Source: VRUE01 sp963728835
GTDB lineage: Bacteria > Actinomycetota > Thermoleophilia > Solirubrobacterales > 70-9
Assembly (NCBI GenBank): GCA_963728835.1
Contig: CAVSKZ010000001.1
Coordinates: 310,001 to 374,000, forward strand
Length of the DNA stretch: 64,000 bases
Reading direction: 5' to 3'
Shown here: one piece after another, positions 49,485 to 59,548 of the stretch
Numbering within the stretch: position 1 is the first letter of the stretch
Layout of the letters: each line of letters starts with the position of its first letter
The notes under the pieces: model-generated
What the model was told of the DNA's origin: nothing
The model's database searches: none
What the model saw: only the letters and a program-made list of their open reading frames with translations
Translations under genes and position numbers: made by a program

Positions 49485-49564
49485 AGGGAAGGGGAGTGCC
49501 CCTCTCCAAAACACTCAAGCGCGGCTCCTGCCGCGCGTTTTGGGGAGGGGCACTCCCCGTCCCT
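49485..49564 (-). repeat. Family-H hairpin, copy 3
   Basis: Arms 49485-49512 and 49537-49564 (26 of 28 complementary) ending CCAAAAC and GTTTTGG, 24-nt loop reading GCGCGGCAGGAGCCGCGC on the minus strand at its 5' part. The outer arm end overlaps the TAG stop of the acyl-CoA synthetase (49563-49565), in that gene's sense orientation. Confidence 0.88.
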
Positions 49565-51012
49565 ATCCCCCTCGAAGCTCGGCCCGTCTGATCTTGCCGC
49601 TGTTCGTCTTCGGCAGCTCGCCCGCGAACTCGACGATGCGGGGGTACTTGTAGGGGGCGGTCTGGCCCTTGACGTGCTCCTGGAGCTCGCGCGCTAGCTC
49701 GTCCGAGGGAGCGCGGCCCTCGCGCAGGACGACGATCGCCCGCACCACCGAGCCCCGCTCGGGGTCTGGGGCCGCCACCGCCGCCGCCTCGGCGACCGCG
49801 GGGTGGGAGACCAGCGCCGACTCGACCTCGAAGGGGCCGATCCGGTAGCCCGAGGAGAGGATCAGGTCGTCCGCCGCGGCCCTCGAACCAGAGGTGGCCG
49901 TCCTCGTCCTCGCGGACCCTGTCGCCGGTGGGCCACCACTCGCCCTCGAAGCGCTCGCCGTCGAGGTAGCGGGCGAAGAAGGTGGGGGAGGAGGCGGCCC
50001 GCAACTGCAGCTCGCCGTCCGCGACCCTGGTCTCGATTCCCGGCAGCGGCCTGCCCATCGAGCCGTCGCGGGCGGGGTCGTCCTCGCCGGGGCGGACCCC
50101 GGTGATCGCGCCGGTCTCGGTCTGGCCGTAGCCGTCGGCTATCGGGATCCCCAGGCGCTCCCGGAAGAGGCGGATCACCTCGGGCTCCATCGGCTCTCCG
50201 GCGGAGACGAGCCTGCGCAGCGTGGGGACGGGCGCCAGCTCGGTCCGCGTGGCCAGCATCCGGTACTCGGTCGGGGCCTGGCAGAGGACGTTGACCCTGA
50301 GCTCCGCGCAGAGGCGTAGCCGCTCGGCCGGGTCGAAACGGCCGTCGTGGAGGACGGCGACGGCGCCGCGGAGCCAGGGGGCGATGAAGGCGTTGCGGGT
50401 CGACTTCGACCAGCCGGGCGCCGCCGTGCACCAGGCGATCTCGCCCTCGCCGGCGCCGAACCAGTGCTCGGCCTGGAGACCCTGGCCGCCCAGGTAGCGC
50501 TGCGGGTAGACGACCCCGCGCGGGTCGCCGGTCGTGCCCGAGGTGAAGACGATCGCGGCGGGGTCGTCGGGATCGAGATGCTCGAGCGAGGCCGGGGTCT
50601 CCTGCGGCAGATCCTCGTCGAAGACCCGCGCCAGGTCGTCCATGTCCATATAGGGGATGCCATTGGGCAGCTCGCCCAGGTACCGCGACTCGCCGACGGC
50701 CAGCTTCGGATCGGCCACCCGCGCCCGCAGCTCGAGGTCCTTGCGCCGCAGCTGCGGGTTGCAGGGCAGCGCCACCGCCCCCATCCGCCAGCAGGCGAGC
50801 ATCGTCAGCACCCACTCGACCCGGCTCCCGACCAGCGTCATCACCACGTCGCCGCGCTTCACCCCCCGGGCCGAAAAAGCCCCAGAAAGACCCGCAGAGC
50901 GGGCAAAAAGCTCCCCAAAATGATGAACCCGCCGCTCCCCCTCCGAGCTGACCTCAATCAGCGCTGGCCGCGCAAACGGAAACCGTTCAATCACGTCCTC
51001 GATGAAGTTCAC
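49563..51012 (-). CDS. Acyl-CoA synthetase, ANL superfamily (frameshift)
   Basis: ATP-dependent adenylation and CoA ligation of a carboxylic acid. AMP-binding signature IVFTSGTTGDPRGVVYP, GYGQTETGAITG, WWPTGDRVREDEDGHLWFEGR, and the C-terminal lysine in KTNSGKIRRAEL. About 482 residues. The frame changes near 49880; the neighbouring frame reads DDLILSSGYRIGPFEVESAL, the hinge to the C-terminal domain. Medium-chain or benzoate-type relatives share GEIAWCTAAPGWSKSTRN. GTG start at 51012. Confidence 0.9.
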
Positions 51013-51045
51013 GCCCGGCAGTCTGCCTTAAGCAGCTTGAGGGAA

Positions 51046-51121
51046 GAGGCCCGGGCGCCCCTCCCCAAAACACTCAAGCGAGGCTCCCGCCGAGCGTTTT
51101 GGGGAGGGGCGCCCGGGCCTC
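51046..51121 (-). repeat. Family-H hairpin, copy 4
   Basis: Perfect 26-bp arms (51046-51071 and 51096-51121) ending CCCCAAAAC and GTTTTGGGG, with a 24-nt loop nearly identical to copies 1 and 2. It starts 1 base after the stop of the acyl-CoA dehydrogenase at 51123-52334 and lies 33 bases before the acyl-CoA synthetase start. Confidence 0.88.
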
Positions 51122-51122
51122 G

Positions 51123-52334
51123 CTACCGCAATTCGCTAGAGCTCTTCCCCAGCAACTGCCGAGCCACGATCAGCAGCTGTATCTGCTGCGTCCCCTCGAA
51201 GATGTCGAGGATCTTCGCGTCCCGGGCCCACTTCTCCAGCAGGTCGTTCTCGCCGTAGCCGACGCTGCCGCAGAGCTCAACGCAGCCGAGGGCTATCTCG
51301 ACGCAGGTGCGCCCCGCCTTCGCCTTCGCCATCGAGGCCTGCAGCGAGTTGGGCTTGCCGTTGTCGGCCATCCAGGCCGCCTGCAGGGTCAGCAGCAGCG
51401 ACGCCTCGTAGTCGGACTCCATCTCGAGGTAGCGGGCCGCCGCTGCGGACTGGGAGAGCGCCGGAGCGTCGTAGTCGATCTCCACCCCCGCCTGCTCGAG
51501 CCGCTTGCGCGTCTCCTCCAGCGAGGCGCGGGCGACGCCGACCGCCATCGCGGCGACCAGCGGCCGCGTGTTGTCGAAGGTCTGCATCGCGCCGCCGAAG
51601 CCCTGCTTCACGTCGATCTCCGGATTGCCCAGCAGCGCCTCCTTCGGCACGCGGCAGTCCTGCAGCGTGAAGTTGGCCGTGTCCGAGGCCCTGATCCCGA
51701 GCTTGTGCTCGAGCCGGTCGAGCTTCAGCCCCGGGTTGTCGCGCTCGACGATGAACGACTTGATCGCCGCTCGCCCCTTCTCGCGGTCGAGCGAGGCCCA
51801 GACCACGATCAGGTCGGCGCGGTCGCCCGAGGTGACGAAGATCTTCTCGCCGTTGAGCACGTACTCGTCCCCGTCGAGCTCGGCCGTTGTGCGGATCGCG
51901 GCCGAGTCCGAGCCGGCCTCTGGCTCGGTGATCGCCATCGCCGCCCACTTGCCGCCGTAGCGCTCGAGCTGCTCGTCGCTCGCCACCGAGGCGATCGCCG
52001 AGTTGCCGAGGCCCTGGCGGGGCATCGAGAGCAGCAGGCCGACGTCACCCCAGCAGAGCTCGATGATGCCGAGCACGGTGGAGAGGTTGGAGCCGTTGCG
52101 GTTGCCCTCATCGGCCCCGTTTGACTCGCGGCGCACGCCGGCGGCGCCGGCGCCGCCCATGTCGGACCCGTCGTTCATCCCGTCGATCAGCGAGGCGAGC
52201 ATGTCGAGCTCCTTGGGGTAGGAGTGCTCGGCCTCGTCGTACTTGCGCGAGATCGGACGGAAGACCTCACGGGCGACCTGGTTGCCCTGGCTGACCAGCG
52301 GCTTGAACTTCTTCGGTATCTCCAGATTGATCAT
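51123..52334 (-). CDS. Acyl-CoA dehydrogenase
   Basis: FAD-dependent alpha,beta-dehydrogenation of an acyl-CoA. 403 residues, intact: AITEPEAGSDSAAIRTTAELDGDEYVLNGEKIFVTSGD in pieces (FAD/substrate region), KLGIRASDTANFTLQDCRVP, and near the C-terminus ALGCVELCGSVGYGENDLLEKW and ILDIFEGTQQIQLLIVAR with the glutamate of the EGT motif. First of two adjacent paralogues; 15 bases downstream of the other. Confidence 0.93.
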   Translation of the reverse strand: MINLEIPKKFKPLVSQGNQVAREVFRPISRKYDEAEHSYPKELDMLASLIDGMNDGSDMGGAGAAGVRRESNGADEGNRNGSNLSTVLGIIELCWGDVGLLLSMPRQGLGNSAIASVASDEQLERYGGKWAAMAITEPEAGSDSAAIRTTAELDGDEYVLNGEKIFVTSGDRADLIVVWASLDREKGRAAIKSFIVERDNPGLKLDRLEHKLGIRASDTANFTLQDCRVPKEALLGNPEIDVKQGFGGAMQTFDNTRPLVAAMAVGVARASLEETRKRLEQAGVEIDYDAPALSQSAAAARYLEMESDYEASLLLTLQAAWMADNGKPNSLQASMAKAKAGRTCVEIALGCVELCGSVGYGENDLLEKWARDAKILDIFEGTQQIQLLIVARQLLGKSSSELR

Positions 52335-52349
52335 GGCTTTCCTTTGGCT

Positions 52350-53687
52350 CTAGACGAGCAGGGCGCCCTCCATCACGCCCGCTGCACGGAGGTCGCGGTA
52401 CCAGCGCTCGACCGGGTGCTCCTTGACGAAGCCGTGGCCGCCCAGCAGCTGCACCCCTTCGGAGCCGATCTGCATCCCCTTCTGGGCGCAGAGGCGACGG
52501 GCCATCGCCGCCTCGCGGGCGAAGTCCTGGCCCTGGTCGGCGCGGCTGGCGGCACGGTAGGTGGCGAGCCGCATGCCTTCGGACTCGATGCCGATGTCGG
52601 AGACCGCGAAGGCGACGCCCTGGCGGTTGGAGATCGGTTCGCCGAAGGCGGTGCGCTCGTTGACGTATCCCTTGACGTAGTCGAGCGTCGCCTGGGCGGC
52701 GCCGACCGCGAGCGAGCACCAGGCGATGCGGGCGCGCTGCACGCACTCGGCGTAGTCCTCTCGCTTGCCGTCGCCGAGCAGCGCGGTGGCGGGGAGTCGC
52801 ACGTCCTCGAGCAGGAGGCGACCGGTGGCGGCGGGCCGCAGTCCCATCGCCGGCTCCTCCTCGACGGTGAGGCCGGAGGTGCCGGACTCGATCACGAAGA
52901 GCGCCGGGCCGATTCCCTCAGCCTCGGCGGCGACGAGGAAGAGCTCGCACTCCTTCGGCCGCGCGAGCAGGGACTTGGTGCCGCTCAGCACCCAGTCCTC
53001 GCCGTCCTTGCGCGCCGTCGTCTCCAGCGCCAGCGGGTCGAAGAGCGGCCGGGGCTCGAGGATCGCCAGCGCCGCCGCCGGGGTGTCCTCCCCGGTGAAG
53101 GCGGGCAGGTATGTCGCCTCCTGCTCCGGCGTGCCCCAGTGGCCGATCGCGGTCGCGACCGCACCGGGGGCCAGCGCCGCGTAGGCGATCCCCATGTCGC
53201 CGTGGGCCAGGGCCTCGCCGATCAGGACGCTGGTCACGGCCGCCTGCTCGTGCATCACGCCGCCCAGCTCCTCGGGGACGCCGAGCATGTTGACGCCTAG
53301 CTCGTTGGCCTGGTCGAGCAGCTCCGCCGGAGCCGAGCGGTCGAAGTCGGCCTGCTTGGCGACGGGCCTGACCTTCGTCTCGGCGAAGTCGCGGACGCCT
53401 TCCTGCAGCATCTGCTGCTCGTCGTCGGGCGTGATGTCGAAGAGGCTGCGGGGCTTGCTCGGCGCCTGCCGGGCGGGGCCGGTCAGGCTCTGGGCGGCCT
53501 TGAAGGTGCGCCCGGCGACGGTCGCCGAGCGGAACCCGCTCTTGGTCCCGCTGTAGAGCGTGCGCTCCACGCCCTTGCGGATGCGGAGCCGGTCGAGCAG
53601 GTCCGAGCCCGCCAGCCGGCTCAGCCAGCGCAGGCCGAGGCCCATTCCGCGCTCGGCCACGCCCCTGTCTTCTGTTGCGGTGGGCAT
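52350..53687 (-). CDS. Acyl-CoA dehydrogenase, second copy
   Basis: About 446 residues, intact, with a roughly 90-residue N-terminal extension before the dehydrogenase fold (GVRDFAETKVRPVAKQADFDR). ALAILEPRPLFDPLALETTARKDGEDWVLSGTKS in pieces, YAALAPGAVATAIGHWGTPEQEATY, and GSEGVQLLGGHGFVKEHPVERWYRD with the candidate catalytic glutamate. The usual EP-x-(A/S)GSD loop is altered to EPRPLFDP, so substrate or activity may differ from the neighbour; the pair may form a heteromer (inference). AGAGGAAG precedes ATG 53687. Confidence 0.9.
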   Translation of the reverse strand: MPTATEDRGVAERGMGLGLRWLSRLAGSDLLDRLRIRKGVERTLYSGTKSGFRSATVAGRTFKAAQSLTGPARQAPSKPRSLFDITPDDEQQMLQEGVRDFAETKVRPVAKQADFDRSAPAELLDQANELGVNMLGVPEELGGVMHEQAAVTSVLIGEALAHGDMGIAYAALAPGAVATAIGHWGTPEQEATYLPAFTGEDTPAAALAILEPRPLFDPLALETTARKDGEDWVLSGTKSLLARPKECELFLVAAEAEGIGPALFVIESGTSGLTVEEEPAMGLRPAATGRLLLEDVRLPATALLGDGKREDYAECVQRARIAWCSLAVGAAQATLDYVKGYVNERTAFGEPISNRQGVAFAVSDIGIESEGMRLATYRAASRADQGQDFAREAAMARRLCAQKGMQIGSEGVQLLGGHGFVKEHPVERWYRDLRAAGVMEGALLV

Positions 53688-53689
53688 CT

Positions 53690-54616
53690 CTACTTCCTCT
53701 CGTCTTGGGGTTTTGCCCCGAGCGGCTCGATGCGGCCGTCGAGGTGCGGTGTGCCGCGCTTGGCGTCGCGCACCGCGAAGTCGATCTGGTCTCCCTGCGC
53801 GGAGCTGGCGAACTCGACCCTGCCCGGGAGCAGGATCGGCTTGCGGAAGCGAACGTCCACGGCAAAGGCGTCGGGCAGGCGGCTCTCCAGCGCCGCAAGG
53901 CAGCGGGCCTTGGTCCACATGCCGTGTGCGATCGCCCGCGGGAAGCCGAGCGGCTTCGCGGTAAGCGCGTGCATGTGGATCGGGTTGCGGTCCCCCGACA
54001 CCCCCGCATAGCGCCGCCCCAGGTCCCCACCCAACTCCCACTCCCCGCTCGCCCCCGAGCTCCTCCACCTGCCGACGGGACGAATTCCGCCCCGTAGTGG
54101 ACGATTTCGTCCCGTCGACCCCAGTTTTGCCGCGGCGGAGCATTGTGCTGGTGCCTTCCCAGACCGCCTCGCCGTCGACGCTTGCCTCGGTCACGAGGGA
54201 GAAGGTGCGGCCCTTGGGGTGGGGCGCGAGCCTGGTCGGGCGGACGCGGATCGTCAGGGCCTCTGCGGTGGCGATCCGGCGCCGCTGGACGATCCGGTTC
54301 TCGACGTGGACGAGGCCGACGGCGCCGAAGGGGAAGCGGCCATCCGCCATCACCGCCATGTGCAGCGGGAAGGCGAGGACCTGCGGGTAGGTGGGGGGGA
54401 GGTGGTCGCGCAGGCGCGAAGCCGCAGACCCTGCGCGTATGCGGCGACCTTCTCGGGGTCCGGCGTCAGGCCCACCAGCTCCAGCTCGATCTCGGGGACC
54501 TCGCTGCCGCGGCCCGGCACGAACGGCAGCAGCGAGGCGCCGGGGATCATCGGCGCAGCGGCGCGCGCGTAGAGCGGCAGGATGCTCGGCGGGCTCTGCA
54601 GGGTGCGGGTCGCCAT
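53690..54616 (-). CDS. MaoC-like (R)-hydratase, HtdX-type (frameshifts)
   Basis: Double hot-dog 3-hydroxyacyl-CoA/ACP dehydratase, about 308 residues. N-terminal half LPLYARAAAPMIPGASLLPF and PQVLAFPLHMAVMADGRFPFGAVGLVHVENRI; C-terminal half has hydratase-2 motif RRYAGVSGDRNPIHMH (catalytic Asp and His), then GFPRAIAHGMWTKARCLAAL. Frame changes near 54410 and 54020. The ATG overlaps the FabG4-type stop (TGATG). Position and architecture match M. tuberculosis HtdX next to FabG4. Confidence 0.88.
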
Positions 54617-55942
54617 CAGGCTCCCAGCAGGCTCTGGCCGCAGACGCGGACGACGTTGCCGTTGACCCCGGCCGAGGCCGGGCTGGCGAACCAGGCGATC
54701 GTCTCGGCGACGTCGACCGGCAGCCCGCCCTGGGACATGCTGTTCATCCGCCGCCCCGCTTCGCGGATCGTGATCGGCATCGCCGCCGTCATCTGCGTCT
54801 CGATGAAGCCCGGGGCGACGGCGTTGATCGTCGCCTTGCGCTCTGCCAACTCCGGCGCCAGCGCTTCGACCATGCCGATCACGCCCGCCTTCGAGGTCGC
54901 GTAGTTGGTCTGGCCGGAGTTGCCGGCGACGCCGCTCATCGAGGAGACGCAGACGATGCGGCCGTTCTCGCGCAGCAGGTCGCGCTCCAGCAGCTCGTCG
55001 TCGATCCGCTCCTCGCTGGAGAGGTTGATCTCCATCAGCGAGGTCCAGCGGTCCTCGGGCATCTTGGCGATCGTGCGGTCACGGGTGACGCCGGCGTTGT
55101 GGACGACGATGTCGACGCCGCCGGAGAGCTGCTCGGCGATCTGCCGCCGGCGCGTCCTCCTCGGTGATGTCGAGCTCGATCGTCTCGGCGTCGAGCTCGC
55201 GTGGCGACCTTCGCCAGGTCGTCGGCGAGCGCCGGCACGTCGAGCAGGACCAGGCCGGCGCCGTCGCGGTGCAGGGTCTCGGCGATCGCCTCGCCGATCC
55301 CGCGCGAGGCGCCGGTGACGAGGGCGATCTTGCCGTCGAGCGGCTGGTTCCAGTCGATCGCGGGCGCCTTGGCTACAGCGGCGCCGACCTCGATCACCTG
55401 GCCGGAGACGTAGGCGGAGCGGGGCGAGAGCAGGAAGCGCAGGGTCGAGCTCGATCTCGCCCTCGGCGCCCTCGGCGACGTAGACCAGTTGCACGGCGAT
55501 GCCGCGGCCGATCTCCTTGCCGAGCGAGCGGGTGAAGCCCTCGAGCGCGCGCTGCGCCGTGGCCGCCCGAGCCGGCAGGCCGGCGGGCGGGGCGCCGAGC
55601 ACGACGACACGGCCGGAGCGCCTGGACCCGCTTCACGTTGGGGTGGAAGAAGCGCTGCAGCTCGACCAGCTCGGTCGAGTCGGCGATCCCGGTCGCGTCG
55701 AAGACGAGCGCCTTGACCGGGCTGTCCGATTTCTCGGGGCGGGGCGCGCCGACGTCGCCCAGCAGGCGCTCGACCTGCTTGCCGAGCTTTCCGCCGGGGG
55801 CGGCGCCGAAGAGAACCGCACCGGAGACGACCGGCGTGCCAGGCGCCTGGCGGTCCAGCTTCGCCGGCTGGGGCAGGCCGACGCGGGGCGCGACGAACCG
55901 GCCCGGGGGCGAGTTGACGACGCGCGAGTAGAGGTCGCTCAC
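54616..55942 (-). CDS. fabG4: High-molecular-weight 3-oxoacyl reductase, FabG4-type (frameshifts)
   Basis: About 442 residues: an N-terminal flavodoxin-like/degenerate SDR part (SDLYSRVVNSPPGRFVAPRVGLPQP, VKALVFDATGIADSTELVEL) joined to a full SDR domain: ALVTGASRGIGEAIAETL, VHNAGVTRDRTIAKM, serine in VCVSSMSGVAGNSGQ with NYATSK, and VAPGFIETQMTAAMP. It reduces 3-oxoacyl-CoA with NAD(P)H. Frame changes near 55620, 55445, 55195 and 55150. GTG 55942 is preceded by GGAGG 6-7 bases upstream. Same neighbourhood as mycobacterial Rv0242c. Confidence 0.88.
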
Positions 55943-56015
55943 GACACACCTCCGGGTTCGCGTCCAAATCGCCCCGGACTCGAACACCCGGCGATCACCG
56001 GGTCGATTTGGACGC

Positions 56016-57308
56016 TCACAGGGTTCCCTCCGGCCCTTCGAGGAACGCGACGACGCCCTGGCCGCCCGCGGCGCAGATGCTGATCACGCCGCGGCCGGAG
56101 CCGCGCTCGTGCAGCGCCTTGGCGAGGCTGGCGACGATCCGCCCGCCGGTGGCGGCGAAGGGGTGCCCGGCGGCGAGCGAGCCGCCGTTGACGTTGAGCT
56201 TCTCGCGGTCGATCTCGCCGAGCGGCTTGTCCCGCCCGAGGCGCTCGCGGCAGAAGCGCTCGTCCTCCCAGGCGCGCAGCGTGCAGAGCACCTGGGAGGC
56301 GAAGGCCTCGTGGATCTCGTAGAGGTCGAAGTCCTGCAGCGAGAGCCCTGCCCGGTCGAGCATCGCCGGCATCGCGTAGGCCGGCGCCATCAGCAGTCCC
56401 TCGCGCTTGTGCACGTGGTCGATCGCCGCGGTCTGGCCGTCGGCGAAGTAGGCGAGGATCGGCAGGTCGTGCTCCTTCGCCCAATCCTCGCTGGCAAGCA
56501 GCACCGCGGAGGCGCCGTCTGAGAGCGGGGTCGAGTTGGCGGCGGTCATGGTGCCGTCATCACCGCCGAAGACCGGGCCGAGCTTGGCCAGCTTCTCCTC
56601 CGAGGAGTCGGGGCGCATGTTCTGGTCGCGCTCGAGCCCGAGGTAGGGATCGACCAGGTCGTCCATGAAGCCGCGCTCGTAGGCGGCGGCGAGGTTGTGG
56701 TGGCTGCGCACCGCGAGCTCGTCCTGCTCCTCGCGCCCGACTTCCCACTCCGCGGTCATGACCGCGCAGTGCTCGCCCATCGAGAGGCCGGTGCGCGGCT
56801 CCTCGTTTCGCGGGATCGAGGGGACGACGTGGCTGGGGCGCAGGCGGGTCATCTGCCGCACCCGTCCCCAGTTCGACTTCTCGCGATTGGCGTCGAGCAG
56901 CACCTCGCGCAGGTCCTCGTTGAGGCCGATCGGCGCGTCGGAGGTGGTGTCCGCGCCGCAGGCGATCCCGGCGTCGATCTGCCCGAGGGCGATCTTGTTG
57001 GCGACGAGGATCGTCGTCTCCAGCCCGGTGCCGCAGGCCTGCTGGACGTCGTAGGCGGGGGTCTCCGGCGCGAGCCGAGTGCCGAGCACGCTCTCGCGGG
57101 TGAGGTCGCGGTCGCGCGAGTGCTTGAGCACGGCGCCGCCGGCGACCTCGCCGAGCCGCTCGCCCTGCAGCGAGAAGCGTTCGACGAGACCGTCGAGGGC
57201 CGCGGTGAGCATGTCCTGGTTGGAAGCGCGCGAATACACCGAATTCGAGCGCGCAAACGGGATCCGGTTGCCGCCGACGACGGCGACCCGGCGAGGCTTA
57301 TCGATCAA
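56016..57308 (-). CDS. Acetyl-CoA acetyltransferase / 3-ketoacyl-CoA thiolase, FadA2/FadI-like
   Basis: Thiolytic cleavage of 3-ketoacyl-CoA. 430 residues, intact: nucleophile Cys in YDVQQACGTGLETTI, RTGLSMGEHCAVMTAEW, NSTPLSDGASAVLLAS, His in YEIHEAFASQ, NVNGGSLAAGHPFAATGGRI, and the second Cys in SICAAGGQGV. TTG start at 57308. First gene of the acyl-CoA block, behind a promoter that contains a 41-bp palindrome. Confidence 0.93.
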   Translation of the reverse strand: MIDKPRRVAVVGGNRIPFARSNSVYSRASNQDMLTAALDGLVERFSLQGERLGEVAGGAVLKHSRDRDLTRESVLGTRLAPETPAYDVQQACGTGLETTILVANKIALGQIDAGIACGADTTSDAPIGLNEDLREVLLDANREKSNWGRVRQMTRLRPSHVVPSIPRNEEPRTGLSMGEHCAVMTAEWEVGREEQDELAVRSHHNLAAAYERGFMDDLVDPYLGLERDQNMRPDSSEEKLAKLGPVFGGDDGTMTAANSTPLSDGASAVLLASEDWAKEHDLPILAYFADGQTAAIDHVHKREGLLMAPAYAMPAMLDRAGLSLQDFDLYEIHEAFASQVLCTLRAWEDERFCRERLGRDKPLGEIDREKLNVNGGSLAAGHPFAATGGRIVASLAKALHERGSGRGVISICAAGGQGVVAFLEGPEGTL

Positions 57309-57327
57309 GGAAGGTCAACCTTTCGTT

Positions 57328-57368
57328 ACAGGGATCGATGTACAGGTTAACGAGACATCGATCTCTGT
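57328..57368. promoter_or_regulatory. 41-bp operator-like palindrome at the thiolase promoter
   Basis: ACAGGGATCGATGT (57328-57341) and ACATCGATCTCTGT (57355-57368) are complementary at 13 of 14 positions, around a centre with GTTAAC. On the minus strand TTGACA (57366-57371) and TAACCT (57344-57349), 16 bases apart, fit a promoter for the thiolase gene, so a bound repressor would block it. Confidence 0.65.
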
Positions 57369-57418
57369 CAACGTCTGGCTACCCGCCGTGACGAGCCGCA
57401 CACACCGGCGAAGGGGGC

Positions 57419-59548
57419 TCAGGCCTCTGAGAAGCCGAGGCGCAGGTAGATGCGGCGCAGGGGCTTCGGCGCCCACCAGTTCCACTCGCCGAAGAGGCGC
57501 ATCAGGGAGGGGACGAGGAGGGCGCGGACGATCGTCGCGTCGATCATCACGCCGAAGGCCATCCCGATCGCGATCTGCTTGACGAAGAAGACGGTGCTGA
57601 CGCCGAAGGCGAGGAAGACGATCGCGATCGCCACGGCGGCGGCGGTGATCACGCGGCCGGTGCGGGCGATGCCGACCGCCACGGCCTCCTCGTTGGAGTC
57701 GCCGAGGTCGCGCCGCTCCTTGATCCGCGCCATCACCAGGACCGCGTAGTCGGTGGCGAGGCCGAAGATCACGGCGAAGAGGAAGACGAGGCTGGTCACC
57801 TCGACCGCGGCGGGACCGGTGTAGTCGAGCGGCGAGTCGAGCCAGCCCTCCTGGAAGGCTAGGACGAGGATGCCGAGGGTGGCGCCGAGGGTCAGGGTGT
57901 TCATCACCAGCGTCTTCAGCGGCAGCAGCACCGAGCCGGTGAGCAGGAAGAGCAGCACGAGGGTGGTAAGGGCGACGATCGCCACCACCAGGGGCGCATG
58001 CTCGATCAGGCTCTGCTTTTGGTCGATGAAGCGCGCCGTGTTGCCGGAGACCAGCACGCTGGCGGCACCGGGCGGGGCGAGGTCGCGGATCTCGTGCAGC
58101 GAGTCCTGGGAGGGCCTGCTGAGGGCAGGCCCGGCGAGAGCGAAGTTGGCGAAGGTGACCTCGCTGGAGGCGCGGGCGAAGGGCGCGCCGCTGACCACCC
58201 CGTCGACGGCTTCGATCCGGCGCTGGTAAGTCGCCAGCTGGGCCGGCCCGGCACGCCCGTCGACGGCGACGGTCACCGCCTCGGTAACGTCGCGCGGGTA
58301 GTGCGCTTCGAGATAGCGGTAGGCGTCGTAGGAAGGCTGGTTTGGCGGCACCGCTTCGGCGCTGGGGCCGGTCAGGGTCGTCCAGAGCAGGGGAGTTGAG
58401 GCGGCGAGCAGCAGCGCCGAGCTGGCCAGGGCGACGGTCACGGGGCGCCGCATCACGCCGCGCGCCAGCCGGTACCAGCCGTCCGAGGCGTCCGAGACCG
58501 CCGGGCCGCGGCGGATCGAGAGGGCGTCGATCCGGGTCCCGAGCAGCCTCAGCAGGGAGGGGACGACGAGGATCGCGATCAGCGAGGAGAGCACCGCGAC
58601 CGATGCCCCCGCGACGGCCATCGAGTAGAGGAAACGCTGTGGCATGAAGATCAGCGCGGCCATCGCCGCGGCGACCGTGAGGCCCGAGAAGAGCGCCGTC
58701 CGCCCCGCTGTCTGCACCGTGCGGCGGTGCGCCTCCCGCGTCGCTCCGTTGCCGGCGATCTCCTCCCGGTATCGCGAGACCATCAACAGCGCGTAGTCGA
58801 CGGCGAGGCCGAGGCTCAGCCCGGTGGCGATGTTGAGCGCGAAGAGCGAGGTGTCGACTATGCCGGACATGATGCGCAGCACGAGCAGCGTGCCGATGAT
58901 CGAGATCACCCCGATCAGAAGCGGGATGCCGGCGGCCACGACCCCGCGGAAGACGAAGAGCAAAAAGAGGGCGAGGACCGGGAAGGCGATCAGCTCAGCC
59001 TTGGTCAGGTCTTCGCGGGTCTGGTCGTTGGTCTCGTTGAAGCCCTGCGCGAAGCCGCCCTCGGCGACGTCGAGCGGGCTGCCCTCGATCACCTCCGCCA
59101 CTCCCTCGGCGGCGACGCCCCCGGCGTTCTCGATGTCCTCTGTGGAGAGGTAGACCGCGACTGCCAGCGACTCGCCATCGCGGGCGATCAGCGCCGCACC
59201 GGCGGCCCGGTTGCGCAGCGGATTGACGACGCGTCCGACGTGCTGGACTGCTTCGCTTCCCCTGGCGATCCGTGCCACCTCGCCACGCACACCGGGATCG
59301 GCGAGGTCGAGCTTGCCGCCGTCCGGGTCGCGGACGACGAGCACGATCGCCGGGTTGGGGTCGTAGCCGAGCGAGTCGCGCAGCATCCGCGTCGCCTGCT
59401 CGCTCTCCGAGCTCGAGTCGGTGAAACCGGCTGCCTTCAGGTGCTGCTCGACGTCGCGGCCGACGGTCAGCGCCAGCAGGGTGAAGGCCCCGACGGCGGC
59501 GAGGACGAGCTTCGGGTGCTTCCACGTGAGGTTCGCGATCCGCGTCAT
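57419..59548 (-). CDS. MMPL-family RND transporter
   Basis: 709 residues, intact. First repeat: LKAAGFTDSSSESEQATRML ectodomain, then ALNIATGLSLGLAVDYALLMVSRYREE; second repeat: VFLFAVIFGLATDYAVLVMARIKERRD. Both Asp-Tyr proton-relay pairs are present. A lipid or toxic-compound exporter by family. Divergent from the HxlR regulator with an operator-like palindrome between, so probably its target. Confidence 0.93.
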   Translation of the reverse strand: MTRIANLTWKHPKLVLAAVGAFTLLALTVGRDVEQHLKAAGFTDSSSESEQATRMLRDSLGYDPNPAIVLVVRDPDGGKLDLADPGVRGEVARIARGSEAVQHVGRVVNPLRNRAAGAALIARDGESLAVAVYLSTEDIENAGGVAAEGVAEVIEGSPLDVAEGGFAQGFNETNDQTREDLTKAELIAFPVLALFLLFVFRGVVAAGIPLLIGVISIIGTLLVLRIMSGIVDTSLFALNIATGLSLGLAVDYALLMVSRYREEIAGNGATREAHRRTVQTAGRTALFSGLTVAAAMAALIFMPQRFLYSMAVAGASVAVLSSLIAILVVPSLLRLLGTRIDALSIRRGPAVSDASDGWYRLARGVMRRPVTVALASSALLLAASTPLLWTTLTGPSAEAVPPNQPSYDAYRYLEAHYPRDVTEAVTVAVDGRAGPAQLATYQRRIEAVDGVVSGAPFARASSEVTFANFALAGPALSRPSQDSLHEIRDLAPPGAASVLVSGNTARFIDQKQSLIEHAPLVVAIVALTTLVLLFLLTGSVLLPLKTLVMNTLTLGATLGILVLAFQEGWLDSPLDYTGPAAVEVTSLVFLFAVIFGLATDYAVLVMARIKERRDLGDSNEEAVAVGIARTGRVITAAAVAIAIVFLAFGVSTVFFVKQIAIGMAFGVMIDATIVRALLVPSLMRLFGEWNWWAPKPLRRIYLRLGFSEA

